DNA of 64,000 bases, taken from NCBI GenBank assembly GCA_020137815.1, contig CM035362.1, positions 3,060,391 to 3,124,390 on the forward strand, read 5' to 3'. Position 1 is the first letter of the stretch; each line of letters starts with the position of its first letter. Below are positions 40,759 through 51,245 of the stretch, one piece after another. This DNA is from Hormiphora californensis (taxonomy: Eukaryota; Ctenophora; Tentaculata; Cydippida; Pleurobrachiidae). The position numbers and the translations under genes are program-made. A model generated the notes under the pieces. The model did not search any database, had not been told where the DNA came from, and saw only the letters and a list, made by a program, of their open reading frames with translations.

Positions 40759-41791
40759 TTAAGCCTTGACCCAAGATTTTTCACCGGAGGGAGATTTCTT
40801 GAACTGCTTTCCCCTTCGGAGGGTGAATTTGGCGGGACTCTTGTGCTTCTTCTCCCAGGTGACACCACCACAATCTGCAAATAGGACAGTGTTACGAAAT
40901 CTGCAGGAGGAAGAATTAAGTAATAAGTTTCTTAATTAACGAGAGTAAGGTATTTTTTATTATAATTTCAACAATAATTCTCGTTCATGATAGGGGCCGA
41001 TTAAAAAATAAAGAGGACGTTTGACTTAGGAGGAAAGGAATTTATTTTTGTGTATTTAACGAACCTTTGACAACATTACACTTGTCCAGGGCCTGTTTAA
41101 GAGTTTTGAAACCATGGCGTCTGCCTCCTGCATAACCGGCCAAGTAGACTCCGTTCCTTCCCCTGTAACGGGGTCGGCGTCCACCACGGCGTCCACGCTT
41201 GGGAGGGGCCATTTTCTTCCAGGATCTCTCACCGGAGGGGGATTTCTTGAAGGTATTGCCCTTACGGAGAGTGAACTTGTCAGGTCCCTTGTGCTTCTTC
41301 TCCCAGGTGACTCCACCACAAGCTGCAAAATTTTGTTGATTAACAATTAATTATGTATATGATTGGGAAATATTAGGGAATATTAGGGAACTGGAAAAAT
41401 TATTTTTAGACGCAACAACAGTCAAGAAGGATTTTGTTTAACCAGAGATGTTAACCCCTCGTAATATGTCTCCCATTTTTATAATATATTATAAAAATGG
41501 GAGACATATTACGAGGGGCAATCACTAAGTGATACCAGAATCGTTATTCGTTATTTAGGCCGGAAGTCATGCCTATGACAAAAAAGTAATTCAATCACTC
41601 CAGAACAATGTCAACTCACCCTTGCGCATCCTGTTACAGGCGCCACGGGCTGCCCTCAGGCTCTTGAATCCGTGCCTCTTTCCACCAGCATAACCGGCCA
41701 GGTACTTGCCATTGGCTCCGGCATAACGAGGGGGAGGGGGTCGTGCGGTGACAGCCGCGAGGGCGATCAGAAGGACCACCAAGAATTTCAT
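40759..41791 (-). CDS. secreted cationic two-domain protein, paralogue B
   Basis: Exons 41620-41791, 41065-41322 and 40759-40874 join in frame (all phase 1) to give 181 residues. Signal peptide 'MKFLVVLLIALAAVTA'. Domain 1 is 'GKYLAGYAGGKRHGFKSLRA'...ACNRMRKG|ACGGVTWEKKHKGPDKFTLRKG...SPSGERSWKK. Then comes a basic linker 'PPKRGRRGGRRPRYRGR', and domain 2 of the same layout ends 'SPSGEKSWVKA'. Each domain has two cysteines and is split by an intron just before the second. The protein is very rich in Lys, Arg and Gly, so it is strongly cationic after secretion. Possible roles: binding polyanionic matrix, mucus or microbes (inference). Near-identical to paralogue C. Confidence 0.85.
41455..41518. 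repeat. 64-bp perfect palindrome in intron 1 of paralogue B
   Basis: 'cccctcgtaatatgtctccc' is mirrored exactly by 'gggagacatattacgagggg' around 'tataatatattata'. The duplicated copy in paralogue C (47210-47400) is split by another insertion. Confidence 0.95.
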
Positions 41792-42189
41792 CTAGATCGG
41801 GGGGTGAACGTGTTGTTAGTTTTGTTATTTTCATCTAGTATAGTATAGGGTGACACAGGATAAAGGAGGGTGAAACACTGAAACAGGGTAAAAGGAGGGT
41901 TACTGGTTAGTATAACTTAGTTGTCAAATGTAAACGTTGGGCAAATGAGGCATTTTCAAATGAGGGGTTTGGGACTAAAAGGACGATAGACAAGTCAGGA
42001 CAAGAGCATATATTGCACTGCACTCTACTAATTATATAAACCATGCAGCAAACTTGTTGCATCAACTGAATAGCAGAGTTAAGTGCAGTATGTTTTATAC
42101 ACATCCTCTTGTGCCAGAGACTTTTAGTATACGTGTCAGTTAGTTAGTGTTAGTGTGGTGTGGCAGGTGAGAAGAAGCCCGACCGGTTA

Positions 42190-42310
42190 AGGGACCCTTC
42201 AAGGGGCCCTTTAAGGGACTCTTTAAGGGACCCTAGAAAGTTAATGGACCCTAGAAACTAAAAAGTTAAGGGACCCTTTAAGGGTTAAGGGACCCAGAGA
42301 CTTTTACACG
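42190..42310. repeat. short tandem repeats of 'gggacccttta'
   Basis: Degenerate 11-14 bp units upstream of paralogue B, also present upstream of C (48020-48110). Part of the duplicated segment. Confidence 0.7.
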
Positions 42311-42514
42311 TGTCAGACGTCAGTTTTCAACATCTGTTGACAATATTAGTGTGCTGTTACAAAATAATACCAGATTATAAAATTATTATAAAATCTCGTA
42401 TTATTTTGTAACCAGCTCCATAATCCTGATTCTGTCGAGTACTTTACCAGGAATCCCTTCCAAATCAAAGGTAAGTGTACTGTTATGTACAGTTATTCCT
42501 GACATTTCTCTTGA

Positions 42515-42720
42515 GAACCGTGGTCACTGGTCAGAGCATTGGCCCGACCCTATATTCTCATTTCTCTTGAGAACCATGGTCACTGGTCAGAGCATTGGCC
42601 CGACCCTATATTCTCATTTCTCGCGAGAACCATGGTCACTGGTCAGAGCATTGGCCCGACCCTATAATCTCATTTCTCGCGAGAACCGTGGTCACTGGTC
42701 AGAGCATTGGCCCGACCCTA
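42515..42720. repeat. tandem repeat of about 62 bp, just over three copies
   Basis: Units contain 'gaaccatggtcactggtcag' and 'agcattggcccgacccta' plus 'tctcgcgagaac'. Two degenerate units occur in the duplicate segment at 48490-48600. Confidence 0.85.
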
Positions 42721-42839
42721 TGGGGGAAAACAGTCGTGCCTGAACCTCAAGTGCCCGGAGAGGGCAAAGGTGTCAGTTTGACAACAAAAGTGGTCACCCT
42801 TCCAGCCAACTAATTTCTGTTAGTTTTTGGCATAATAGA

Positions 42840-44530
42840 TTTACAGGGGGTTGGTTTTAAAAGGGGGGGGTTGTTTTTTTATTTAAGATTTAAATTTTAG
42901 CCCCCAAAATAGATGGTCTTGGGTTTTTTGGGGTTTAAAAAAAAGAGGGGGTGGTGGTTGAAGAATGTTAGGGGGGGTTTTGTTTAGGGGGGGGTTTTGG
43001 GGGGAAAAAAAATTTTTTAAAAACAATAAAATTATTTAGTTTTTAAACCGGGGGTCAAAAAAAAAAAAATTTAAACCTTTTAAATTTTTCAGAAAACCCC
43101 GGGGGGGGGGGGCCCAAACGGGGGGGGGTCCACGGGTCCACGGGGGGGCCCCGGGGTCCCGGGGGGCCACCCCCCAGGGGATTTTTTGGGGGGTTGGGGG
43201 GTTTTTCCCCCGGGGGGGGGTTTTTTTTTCCCCCACCCCCTTTAACCCTTTCCCCGGGTTTTTTTAAAGGGGGTTTTTTTTTGGGGTTTTGGAAGGGGAA
43301 AAATCCCCCTTTTTTCCCCCAAAGGACCCCCAACAAAATTTCAAAAACCCCTTTTTTCCCAAAAAGGGGGCGAAAAAAATTTTTCCCAAAGGAAATCTTG
43401 GAAATTTTTTTTGAGAAAAAAAAAATACAAAGGAAGGGGGGCCAAAAGGCAAAGCCCCGAAAAAAATAAAAAAAACCCCTTATTACGCAGAGGGTTTAGG
43501 TCTTGAAAATTCCCCCCTTCCCCCCCCCCAAAAAAAAAAAGGGCATTTTTAAATTTGGGAAAAAAAACGGCCTTTAAAAAAAACCCCCCACGAAGAAGAC
43601 CCCCAAAATTTTATTTGTCGGGAATTTAATTAAATTTAAATTTTGTTATATTCAAAAAAAAATTTTTTCCGGGGGGGGGTTCTCCCTTTCCCCCCCCCTC
43701 CTTTTTTTTAAACCCCTTTTAAAAAAAAAAAAAAAAAAACACCCCCCCCCTTCCCCCCTTTTTTCCCCCCCCCCAAAGGGGGGGGGGGTTTTCCCTTTTC
43801 CCCTCCCCTCTCTTTTTTATCCCCCTTTCCCCTTTTCCCCTTCCCCCCTCTTTTTCCCCACCCCCATCCCCCCCCCTTTTCCCCTTTCCCCCCACCCCCC
43901 CCCTTTTCCCCCCTCCCCCCCTCCCCCCCCCCCACCCCGGGGAGGGGGAACCCCCTTTTATTTTCCCCCCCGGGGGGGGGGGGGAAAAGGGCCCCTTTTT
44001 TTTTTAAAAAAAAAAAAAAAAAAGGGCTTTTTCCCGGGGGGGGCCCCTTCCCCCGGGCTCGGCGGCCCCCAAATCGGGTTTTTTCTTTCCTTTTCCCTTT
44101 TTCCCCCCTTCCCCCTTTTTTTTTTGGGTTTTCGTTTTAAAAAAAGGGGAAAATTTTTTTTCCCCCTTCCTTTTTTTTTGGCCCGTTTTTTGGGGCTTGG
44201 GGGAAAGAAAATTTTAAAGGGGTTTCCCCCGGGAATGTTTCAATTTTTAAAAATTTTTTTTTAAATTTGGAAAAAAAATCCCTAAAAAAAATTAAAAAAA
44301 AAAAAGGGATTTTTAAAAAAGGGGGTTTTTTTAAAAAACCCAAAAAGGGTGGGGTTAAAACAACCCCCCGGGTGGTTTTCCCCCCAAAAAAAAACCCCCC
44401 CCCCTTTTTTTTCCCAAAATTTTTCCCCCAAAAAATTTTTTTCAACTTCCCCCTTTTTAAACAATTTTTTTTGGGCAAAAAGAAAAAATTTTAGAAAAGG
44501 GAAAAAGGGGGGAAAAAAAAAAATGGGAAG
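42840..44530. other. second corrupted homopolymer-rich block
   Basis: As at 17220-19190: alternating long runs ('ccccccccccaaaggggggg', 'ttttttttaaaaaaaaaaa') with no recognisable motif. It begins after an ordinary intergenic stretch and ends abruptly at a well-preserved LINE reading frame. It is probably a bridged gap of poor base quality; open frames across it are meaningless. Confidence 0.6.
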
Positions 44531-44533
44531 TTC

Positions 44534-45175
44534 ATGGCTACTGGTATAGAGGAACCTTCCCTCGTTAGCTCTACGGGAAACTATCTAGAACAAGTGGACG
44601 ATTTCGTTTACCTTGGTGCCCACCTTAAATCGACGGAGAAGGATTTTAACATTAGGAAGGCTAAGGCCTGGGCATCCTGTCATAGACTCAAAGGAATATG
44701 GAAAACTGACCTGAGAAGGAGCATTAAGGTAAACCTGTTCCGTACTACTGTAGAAGCCATTCTATTATACGGCGCTGAAACGTGGACCCTTACATCTACT
44801 ATGGAGAAACAATTGGATGGTTGTTATAGTAGGATGCTACGAATGGCGCTTGGCATCAACTGGTGGGATAGGGTCTCTAATGAGGAAGTCTTCCAGAATG
44901 TCCCCAGAGTTTCTGAGACTGTGAGGACTCGTAGACTTAGGCTGGCTGGACATGTCCACAGACACGAGGAGCTAACAGCTCACCAACTGCTGTTTTGGGA
45001 ACCTGATAGGGGCTCTAGAAGCCGGGGTAGACCCAAGAAAACCTATATTAACCAGCTCAGGGAGGATACTGGCCTATCTAATGATGGCGATATCAAGAGG
45101 CTAATGGAAGATCGTGTGCTGTGGCGGACCGAACTGACTGCTCGGACAATGAAGCCGCCTTAAGTCAAAAGTAAG
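44534..45175 (+). mobile_element. 3' end of a non-LTR retrotransposon (LINE reverse transcriptase C-terminus)
   Basis: A 209-residue open frame with the conserved C-terminal layout of LINE ORF2: 'LEQVDDFVYLGAHLKSTEKD', then IRKAKAW, 'VEAILLYGAETWTLTSTMEK', then 'MLRMALGINWWDRVSNEEVF', 'RRLRLAGHVHRHEE' and 'GRPKKTYINQL'. It ends at 45163 and is followed by 'aagtaagtaag', a short tail typical of RTE-like elements. The catalytic palm domain is absent because the 5' side runs into the corrupted block. The frame is intact, so the insertion may be young. Confidence 0.85.
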
Positions 45176-45671
45176 TAAGTCAAATTAGGGAACACTGATA
45201 TCACCAGTCGAACTGTTGAGTGTTGACATGCACTATCCCATCTTAAGTTACGGTACCGTAAAAGCAGCTCAGGCGGGATCGCTGCGAGAACATCAGATGA
45301 TGATCACCCCCGTGCTTGAGTCCCGTGTCGGAGAAAGTGTAATATACACAACCCCCTTGAAGATGATGATCAGGCGATCAAAGTGATAAAAGAACTTACT
45401 ATTTCGTCTGTTTGCAGTATTCATCTCTGAGATTGATCATCGGTTCTGTTTACCTCCAACGTCTTGTTCGTTCTCTCTGCACTTCTTTGGGTGTTTTAGT
45501 TGCTGATGATTTTTTGAGTACTCAACAAATCAGGAGTACGTTAGTGATGGTGAAATTTCTCTTAGGCATTCAGGGATTCGACAAATAAATACAAGACAAA
45601 CTTAGTTAATACGAAAACTTTAATCGTAAAAAATGTTTATGAATTCAATTTGTTATCAAATATAGATTGAC

Positions 45672-47673
45672 TTAAGCCTTGACCCAAGATTTTTCACCGG
45701 AGGGAGATTTCTTGAACTGCTTTCCCCTTCGGAGGGTGAATTTGGCGGGACTCTTGTGCTTCTTCTCCCATGTAACTCCACCACAATCTGCAAATAGGAC
45801 AGTGTTACGAAATCTGCACGAGGAAGAATTAAGTAATACGTTTCTTAATTAACGAGAGTAAGATATTTTTTATTATAATTTCAACAATAATTCTCGTTCA
45901 TGATAGGGGCCGATTAAAAAATAAAGAGGACGTTTGACTTGTGAGGCAAGGAATTTATTTTTGTGTATAACGAAGGGGGGTGCGACATGTTAATTTTGTT
46001 AACTTTGTTAATATTAACATCGAGAAAACAGGTGATTTATTAACAAAATTAACAAAAAGTTAACAAACGTTAACAAATGCCATTTATGCCATCTAAATCA
46101 CCTTTAGCGCGTGTTTTTGGTATTTAACACTTGTTCTGCGAGTAAAGTTGTTCCTTTTGCACGATTTGCACACCCCTACTAACCTCTACTACGGCTTTTC
46201 TACAGCGATTTGTTCCATTGTCTAAATTTTAATAAAAACTAGCCAAACTAAACCGCAATTGAAGTCAATTGACCCTAATCCACCTTTTTTTAACCCTAAA
46301 AACTAAATAAGACTCATGAATTTACCATAAATCAAAAATATCCCAAAAATCAACTTTTCTAAAAAAACACAAGGATTTGTAGCGAAGCAAATTTTCAATT
46401 TTTGACCAAAAAATTGATTTTGGAAATATTTTGTTTCTTTTTTCCGACAGAAACGTTGTACATCATCTTCTTTCGTTCAAAGAATCGATTATCAATGAAA
46501 AAATTACGTTAAAGTGAGATTTTATACGCTAAATTGAAATATTTGTAACTTTTGGATTTTTATCGATTTTGAGCCAAAAAACATGTATGTCAGACTTTGG
46601 TTATCGGAAGAGGCCTTGTTTGGGTATATATGTGTTAGAAAAGTCATTAAACTATAAAATTAAAACAGTTAAAGTCGTATTATCAACCAATAAGAACAGT
46701 CTTTGCTTATTTGTTAACTTTGTTAATTTTGTTAATTAACGTTAATTAACAAAATAGAAAAAAAAGAGGTGATTTATTAACAATTAACATGTCGCACCCC
46801 CCATAACGAACCTTTGACAACATTACACTTGTCCAGGGCCTGTTTAAGAGTTTTGAAACCATGGCGTCTGCCTCCTGCATAACCGGCCAAGTAGACTCCG
46901 TTCCTTCCCCTGTAACGGGGTCGGCGTCCACCACGGCGTCCACGCTTGGGAGGGGCCATTTTCTTCCAGGATCTCTCACCGGAGGGGGATTTCTTGAAGG
47001 TATTGCCCTTACGGAGAGTGAACTTGTCAGGTCCCTTGTGCTTCTTCTCCCAGGTGACTCCACCACAAGCTGCAAAATTTTGTTGATTAACAATTAATTA
47101 TTTATATGATTGGGAAATATTAGGGAATATTAGGGAATTGGAAAAATTACTTTTAGACGCAACAACAGTCAAGAAGGATTTTGTTTAATAACAGAACCAG
47201 AGATGTTAACCCCTCGTAATATGCCCTACTAAAATATAGTTCGATGCGACGCGACGCGCGATCGATGAACGATCGATAAACGATCGATATCGATCGTTTA
47301 TCGATCGTTCATCGATGGCGCGTCGCGTCGAACTATATTTTAGTAGGGTGTCTCCCATTTTTATAATATATTATAAAAATGGGAGACATATTACGAGGGG
47401 CAATCACTAAGTGATACCAGAATCGTTATTCGTTATTTAGGCCGGAAGTCATGCCTATGACAAAAAAGTAATTCAATCACTCCAGAACAATGTCAACTCA
47501 CCCTTGCGCATCCTGTTACAGGCGCCACGGGCCGCCCTCAGGCTCTTGAATCCGTGCCTCTTTCCACCGGCGTAACCGGCCAGGTACTTGCCATTGGCTC
47601 CGGCATAACGAGGGGGAGGGGGTCGTGCGGTGACAGCCGCGAGGGCGATCAGAAGGACCACCAAGAATTTCAT
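45672..47673 (-). CDS. secreted cationic two-domain protein, paralogue C
   Basis: Exons 47502-47673, 46812-47069 and 45672-45787 have the same sizes (172, 258, 116 bp) and phases as paralogue B, and the deduced 181-residue protein is nearly the same: signal peptide, domain 1, GRRGGRR linker, domain 2 ending SWVKA. Flanking DNA is also copied, from about 45185 to 48520. Intron 2 differs by an 828-bp insertion that begins ten bases after the exon-2 donor. Intron 1 differs by a 125-bp palindromic insertion. The gene therefore looks functional only if splicing tolerates an intron about five times longer. Confidence 0.85.
45975..46802. mobile_element. 828-bp non-autonomous element, hAT-like 8-bp target duplication
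   Basis: Flanked by ATAACGAA at 45967-45974 and again at 46803-46810. The termini 'ggggggtgcgacatgttaa' and 'ttaacatgtcgcacccccc' are perfect inverted repeats. The empty site in paralogue B lacks the element. Eight-bp duplications are typical of hAT; P elements and some others also give 8 bp. The interior is AT-rich with many 'gttaac'/'ttaattaac' motifs and has no open frame. Confidence 0.9.
47224..47348. mobile_element. 125-bp palindromic insertion
   Basis: 'ccctactaaaatatagttcg' is mirrored by 'cgaactatattttagtaggg'. The interior is dense in 'gatcgat' and 'gcgacgcg' motifs. It interrupts the 64-bp palindrome that is whole in paralogue B, with only 'tg' duplicated. Confidence 0.9.
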
Positions 47674-48024
47674 CTAGATCGGGGGGTGAACGTGTTGTTA
47701 GTTTTGTTATTTTCATCTAGTATAGTAGGGTGAAACAGGATAAAGGAGGGTTACTGGTTAGTACTTAGTTGTCAAATGTAAACGTTGGGCAAATGAGGCA
47801 TTGTCAAATGAGGGGTTTGGGACTAAAAGGACGATAGACAAGTCTAGACACTGCACTGCACTAATTATATAAACCATGCAGCAAACTTGTTGCATCAACT
47901 GAATAGCAGAGTTAAGTGCAGTATGTTTTATACACCTCCTCTTTTCATGTGGCAGAGACTTTTAGTATACGTGTCAGACGGCAATTTGTTAGTGTGGTGT
48001 GGCAGGTTAGAAGAAGCCCGACCG

Positions 48025-49205
48025 GTCAAGGGACCCTTTAAGGGACCCTTTAAGGGACCCTAGAAAGTTAAGGGACCCTTTAAGGGACCATAGAAACTAA
48101 AAAGTTAAGGGACCCAGAGACTTTTACACGTGTCAGACGTCAGTTTTCAACATCTGTTGACAATATTAGTGTGCTAATCTATTAGTGTGCTAATACAATA
48201 TTATAAAATTATTATAAAATCTCGTATTATTTTGTAACCAGCTCCAGAATCCTGATTCTGTCGAGTACTTTACCAGGAATCCCTTCCAAATCAAAGGTAA
48301 GTGTACAGTTACACGGTCGCTTGTAGTGGGAAAACGGTAATGGAAAACGAAGATACAGTAAGACGACGCGCAACCGTGGCCAATCAGTACGCTAGTACGT
48401 GCTGACACATGAACTTTTTGCCGCGCGTTATGCAACGTGTGTGTCTCATTACTGTATTTCGCGATACCTTATTTTGACTGCAAGCAGCACTGTTATTCCT
48501 GACATTTCTCGCGAGAACCGTCGTCACTGGTGAGCTAGCATTGGCCCGACCCAATATTCTTATTGATCGCGAGAACCGTGGTCAGAGCAGTGGCCTGACC
48601 CAGAGCATTGGCAGGTGATAGAGTTATTCCAGATTCCAGGTATCCAGGTGATTCCAGGTATCCAGGTGATTCCAGGTATCCAGGTGATTCCAGGTGTCCA
48701 ATTAAGCTATAAAGGTACTTGGCATTCACTTACTGCACTTGTGGATTGGTGGTGTGCAGGTGGTGTGCTCCTGCTGACTCAGTGGCGTTGAGTGTTCTAC
48801 GTCTCATAATCGCCAGCACAGGGACAGGAAATGAAGTTTTCTCTAGATTTACGATCGGTAAAATCGTGCCAGTTTCTAATCTTTCAAAAAGTTTGATCGG
48901 ATCTTTCCAATAAATTTACAGGTATGTGTGTGTAATACCCAAGGGGTGTCCTGGTAAGTTTCATGGGAGAATTTCCAGCCACCAACACCTAGATGACTTA
49001 GGTCTTAGGGTTCTTCAAGGGTCCCTTAAATATCGAGACATGGTGTATGATAGAATGTTAGTGGGTGTTTGTGTATGTGAGGGAGGCTGGTGGTGAACAG
49101 ATCTGAGCAAATGTTTTCAATAACGAATTACTCTAGTTTATAAACTCAGGGGTCAAATATAAATCAACAATTTAATCAATTTATTAGTTAATTAATTCAG
49201 AATAT
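48025..49205. other. region between paralogues C and D, no gene seen
   Basis: Includes an extra segment of about 170 bp (48312-48490) not in the paralogue B flank, two degenerate 'tctcgcgagaaccg' units, and four 16-18 bp repeats 'gattccaggtatccaggt' at 48627-48700. No exon recognised. Confidence 0.5.
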
Positions 49206-49977
49206 CTAATCGTGGGGGGGTCCTCGGCGTCCACGGGGAGGTCCACGGCGTCCACGGGGAGGTCCACGGGGGTGTCCACGGCGTCCACGGGGAGGTCCAC
49301 GGGGGTGTCCGCGGTGTCCACGGGGAGGTCCACGGGGGTGTCCACGACGTCCCTTGGGAGGGGCACCTTTCTTCCAGGATTTCTCACCGGAGGGGGATTT
49401 CTTGAAGGTATTGCCCTTACGGAGAGTGAACTTGTCAGCTCCCTTGTGCTTCTTCTCCCAGGTTACTCCACCACAAGCTGCAAGAGAACAGTGTTACCAT
49501 AATGGAAATCTTTGAATTGCATTATTCAGACTGATTTAAAGACTGCCTACAAAGGAATTACACTCCAGTAACAGATTTGGAACCGGGCGTCAGTTTCCTG
49601 ATGGGAGATTCCTGATGTGAGATTCCTGATGGTAGATTCCCGATGAACCATGCTGTGCGTCATAATTTACAATGTGCAACTAAATTTACAGCTAGAATGA
49701 ATGGGGAGTTGAGAAGGATTCATTGTCAGCAGTGTGCAAAAATTCTCCCATCAGGAAACTGAGTCACAAGGCACAAGACCCGCCTACAGAAATAATTCAA
49801 CTCACCCTTGCGCATCCTGTTACAGGCACCGAGGGCCTCCTTCAGGCTCTTGAAACCCTTCCTCTTTCCACCAGCATAACCGGCCAGGTACTTGGCATTG
49901 GCTGCGGCATAACGAGGGGGAGGGGGTCGTGCGGTGACAGCCGCGAGGGCGATCAGAAGGACCACCAAGAATTTCAT
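49206..49977 (-). CDS. secreted cationic protein with Pro-Arg-Gly repeat tail, paralogue D
   Basis: Exons 49806-49977 and 49206-49477 give 147 residues. Exon 1 is the family signal peptide plus half-domain ('AKYLAGYAGGKRKGFKSLKE'). Exon 2 completes the single domain ('CGGVTWEKKHKGADKFTLRK'...SGEKSWKK). Then, in place of a second domain, it encodes about 47 residues of repeats based on 'GHPRGPPRGRRG', ending PPHD. The DNA repeat unit is about 12-24 bp with 'ggacctccccgtggac'. The tail is almost only Gly, Pro, Arg and His, hence extremely basic and disordered, reminiscent of Arg/Pro-rich antimicrobial or nucleic-acid/polyanion-binding sequences (inference). A TATA-like 'tatatataag' lies about 35-45 bases upstream. 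Confidence 0.85.
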
Positions 49978-50011
49978 CTAGTCGGGAAGTGTAATTGATA
50001 ATTAATTTACT

Positions 50012-50023
50012 GCTTATATATAG
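50012..50023 (-). promoter_or_regulatory. TATA box of paralogue D
   Basis: Minus strand 'tatatataag' about 35-45 bases before the start codon at 49977, implying a very short leader. Confidence 0.5.
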
Positions 50024-50280
50024 TGCAAAGAGAAAATATAATAAATGATCGCGGGAATGGGAGGTGCTCCCATTTCCCAAAACCAACAAAGTGAACGAGC
50101 AAGTTTTTTAGAACGAGAGCTGCTTCCAACAACAACAACATCTAAAGGCCTCTAAAAATTAACTGAGCTATCCTCTCACCGAGAGAAATGGTACCTTCAG
50201 CTCGCATTGGATTACGTAATATACAGGGGCACTATAATAACACCAGCTCGGGAGACTTCTACTGTCTAGTATCTCTCTTC

Positions 50281-50281
50281 A

Positions 50282-50347
<66 letters not shown>

Positions 50348-50381
50348 TCACTCTTTCACTCTTTCACTCTCCCTATGAATC

Positions 50382-50462
<81 letters not shown>
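50281..50462. repeat. (CT)n microsatellite
   Basis: Two long CT runs separated by 'ctatgaatccccact'. They produce spurious Ser/Leu open frames. Confidence 0.95.
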
Positions 50463-50467
<5 letters not shown>

Positions 50468-51117
50468 CTGAGCGTTGTGGTACTACTACAAGCACAACAT
50501 CTGCATCATAGCTGTCATGGTCTCCCGCTGCAGTAGCAACGTGGCTACACCTTGTTCTAGCCGTTTATAATTATAAATAATCCTAGTGGATTGAGAGAAT
50601 CCCTAAATGGAATCGATAATAAGGGACCAACTTAAAAAAAAAGAACCCGGGTATGTTAACCACAAGTACTCGAGTACTTTGTATCAAAAGACGTGTGAGG
50701 GTTAACTTACCCGAACTTACCCGCACAGCACTCGTGCTGACAACCCAATCAAAATACGTATGTCTGTCGCGTGCGGGTATTTAAATACTATTTATACCCC
50801 AAACACAAAAGTACCCGAACTTTTTTGTAAGTTGCTCTGTAACATATATTATTTACCTGGTAGGCAAAGAAGTAGATTTAGTATATCTATGTTGGCTTTG
50901 CAGTATGTTTTGATCAGGCACATGGGTGGTATTTTGGTGTGCCGTGTGCAGTACAAGAAGAATGCAAAAACGTATTTTCAAGAGAAAAGTAAGAAGATTA
51001 CAGCTAAATGGTTTCCATTATTTACAACAAAATGTATTATCTCCTCTCTGGTTGAACTGAACATTCCGACCCATGGAGTCCAAATTAACACTCGCATCAT
51101 CAACATTGTACAGTGTT
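50463..51117. other. intergenic stretch, no gene seen
   Basis: The open plus-strand frame at 50760-51203 has no recognisable domain and runs into a tandem repeat; I do not support it as a gene. Confidence 0.4.
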
Positions 51118-51245
51118 TCACTTCATCAATACCAAATAAGGAGTGTGTTTCACTTCATCAACACCAAATAAGGAGTGTGTTTCACTTCATCAATACCAAA
51201 TAAGGAGTGTGTTTCACTTCATCAACACCAAATAAGGAGTGTGTT
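51118..51245. repeat. 32-bp tandem repeat abutting the MFS stop codon
   Basis: Four copies of a unit containing 'cacttcatcaataccaaata' and 'aggagtgtgttt'. On the minus strand they begin within a few bases of the transporter stop codon, so they form the start of its 3' UTR. Confidence 0.9.

Noticed and set aside
43036-44549. Several Lys/Phe/Gly/Pro-rich frames
   Set aside because: Same artefact class as above; frames overlap on both strands with no domain.
50760-51203. 147-residue plus-strand open frame
   Set aside because: No recognisable domain, no splice or promoter support, and its end runs into a 32-bp tandem repeat that is the transporter's 3' UTR.
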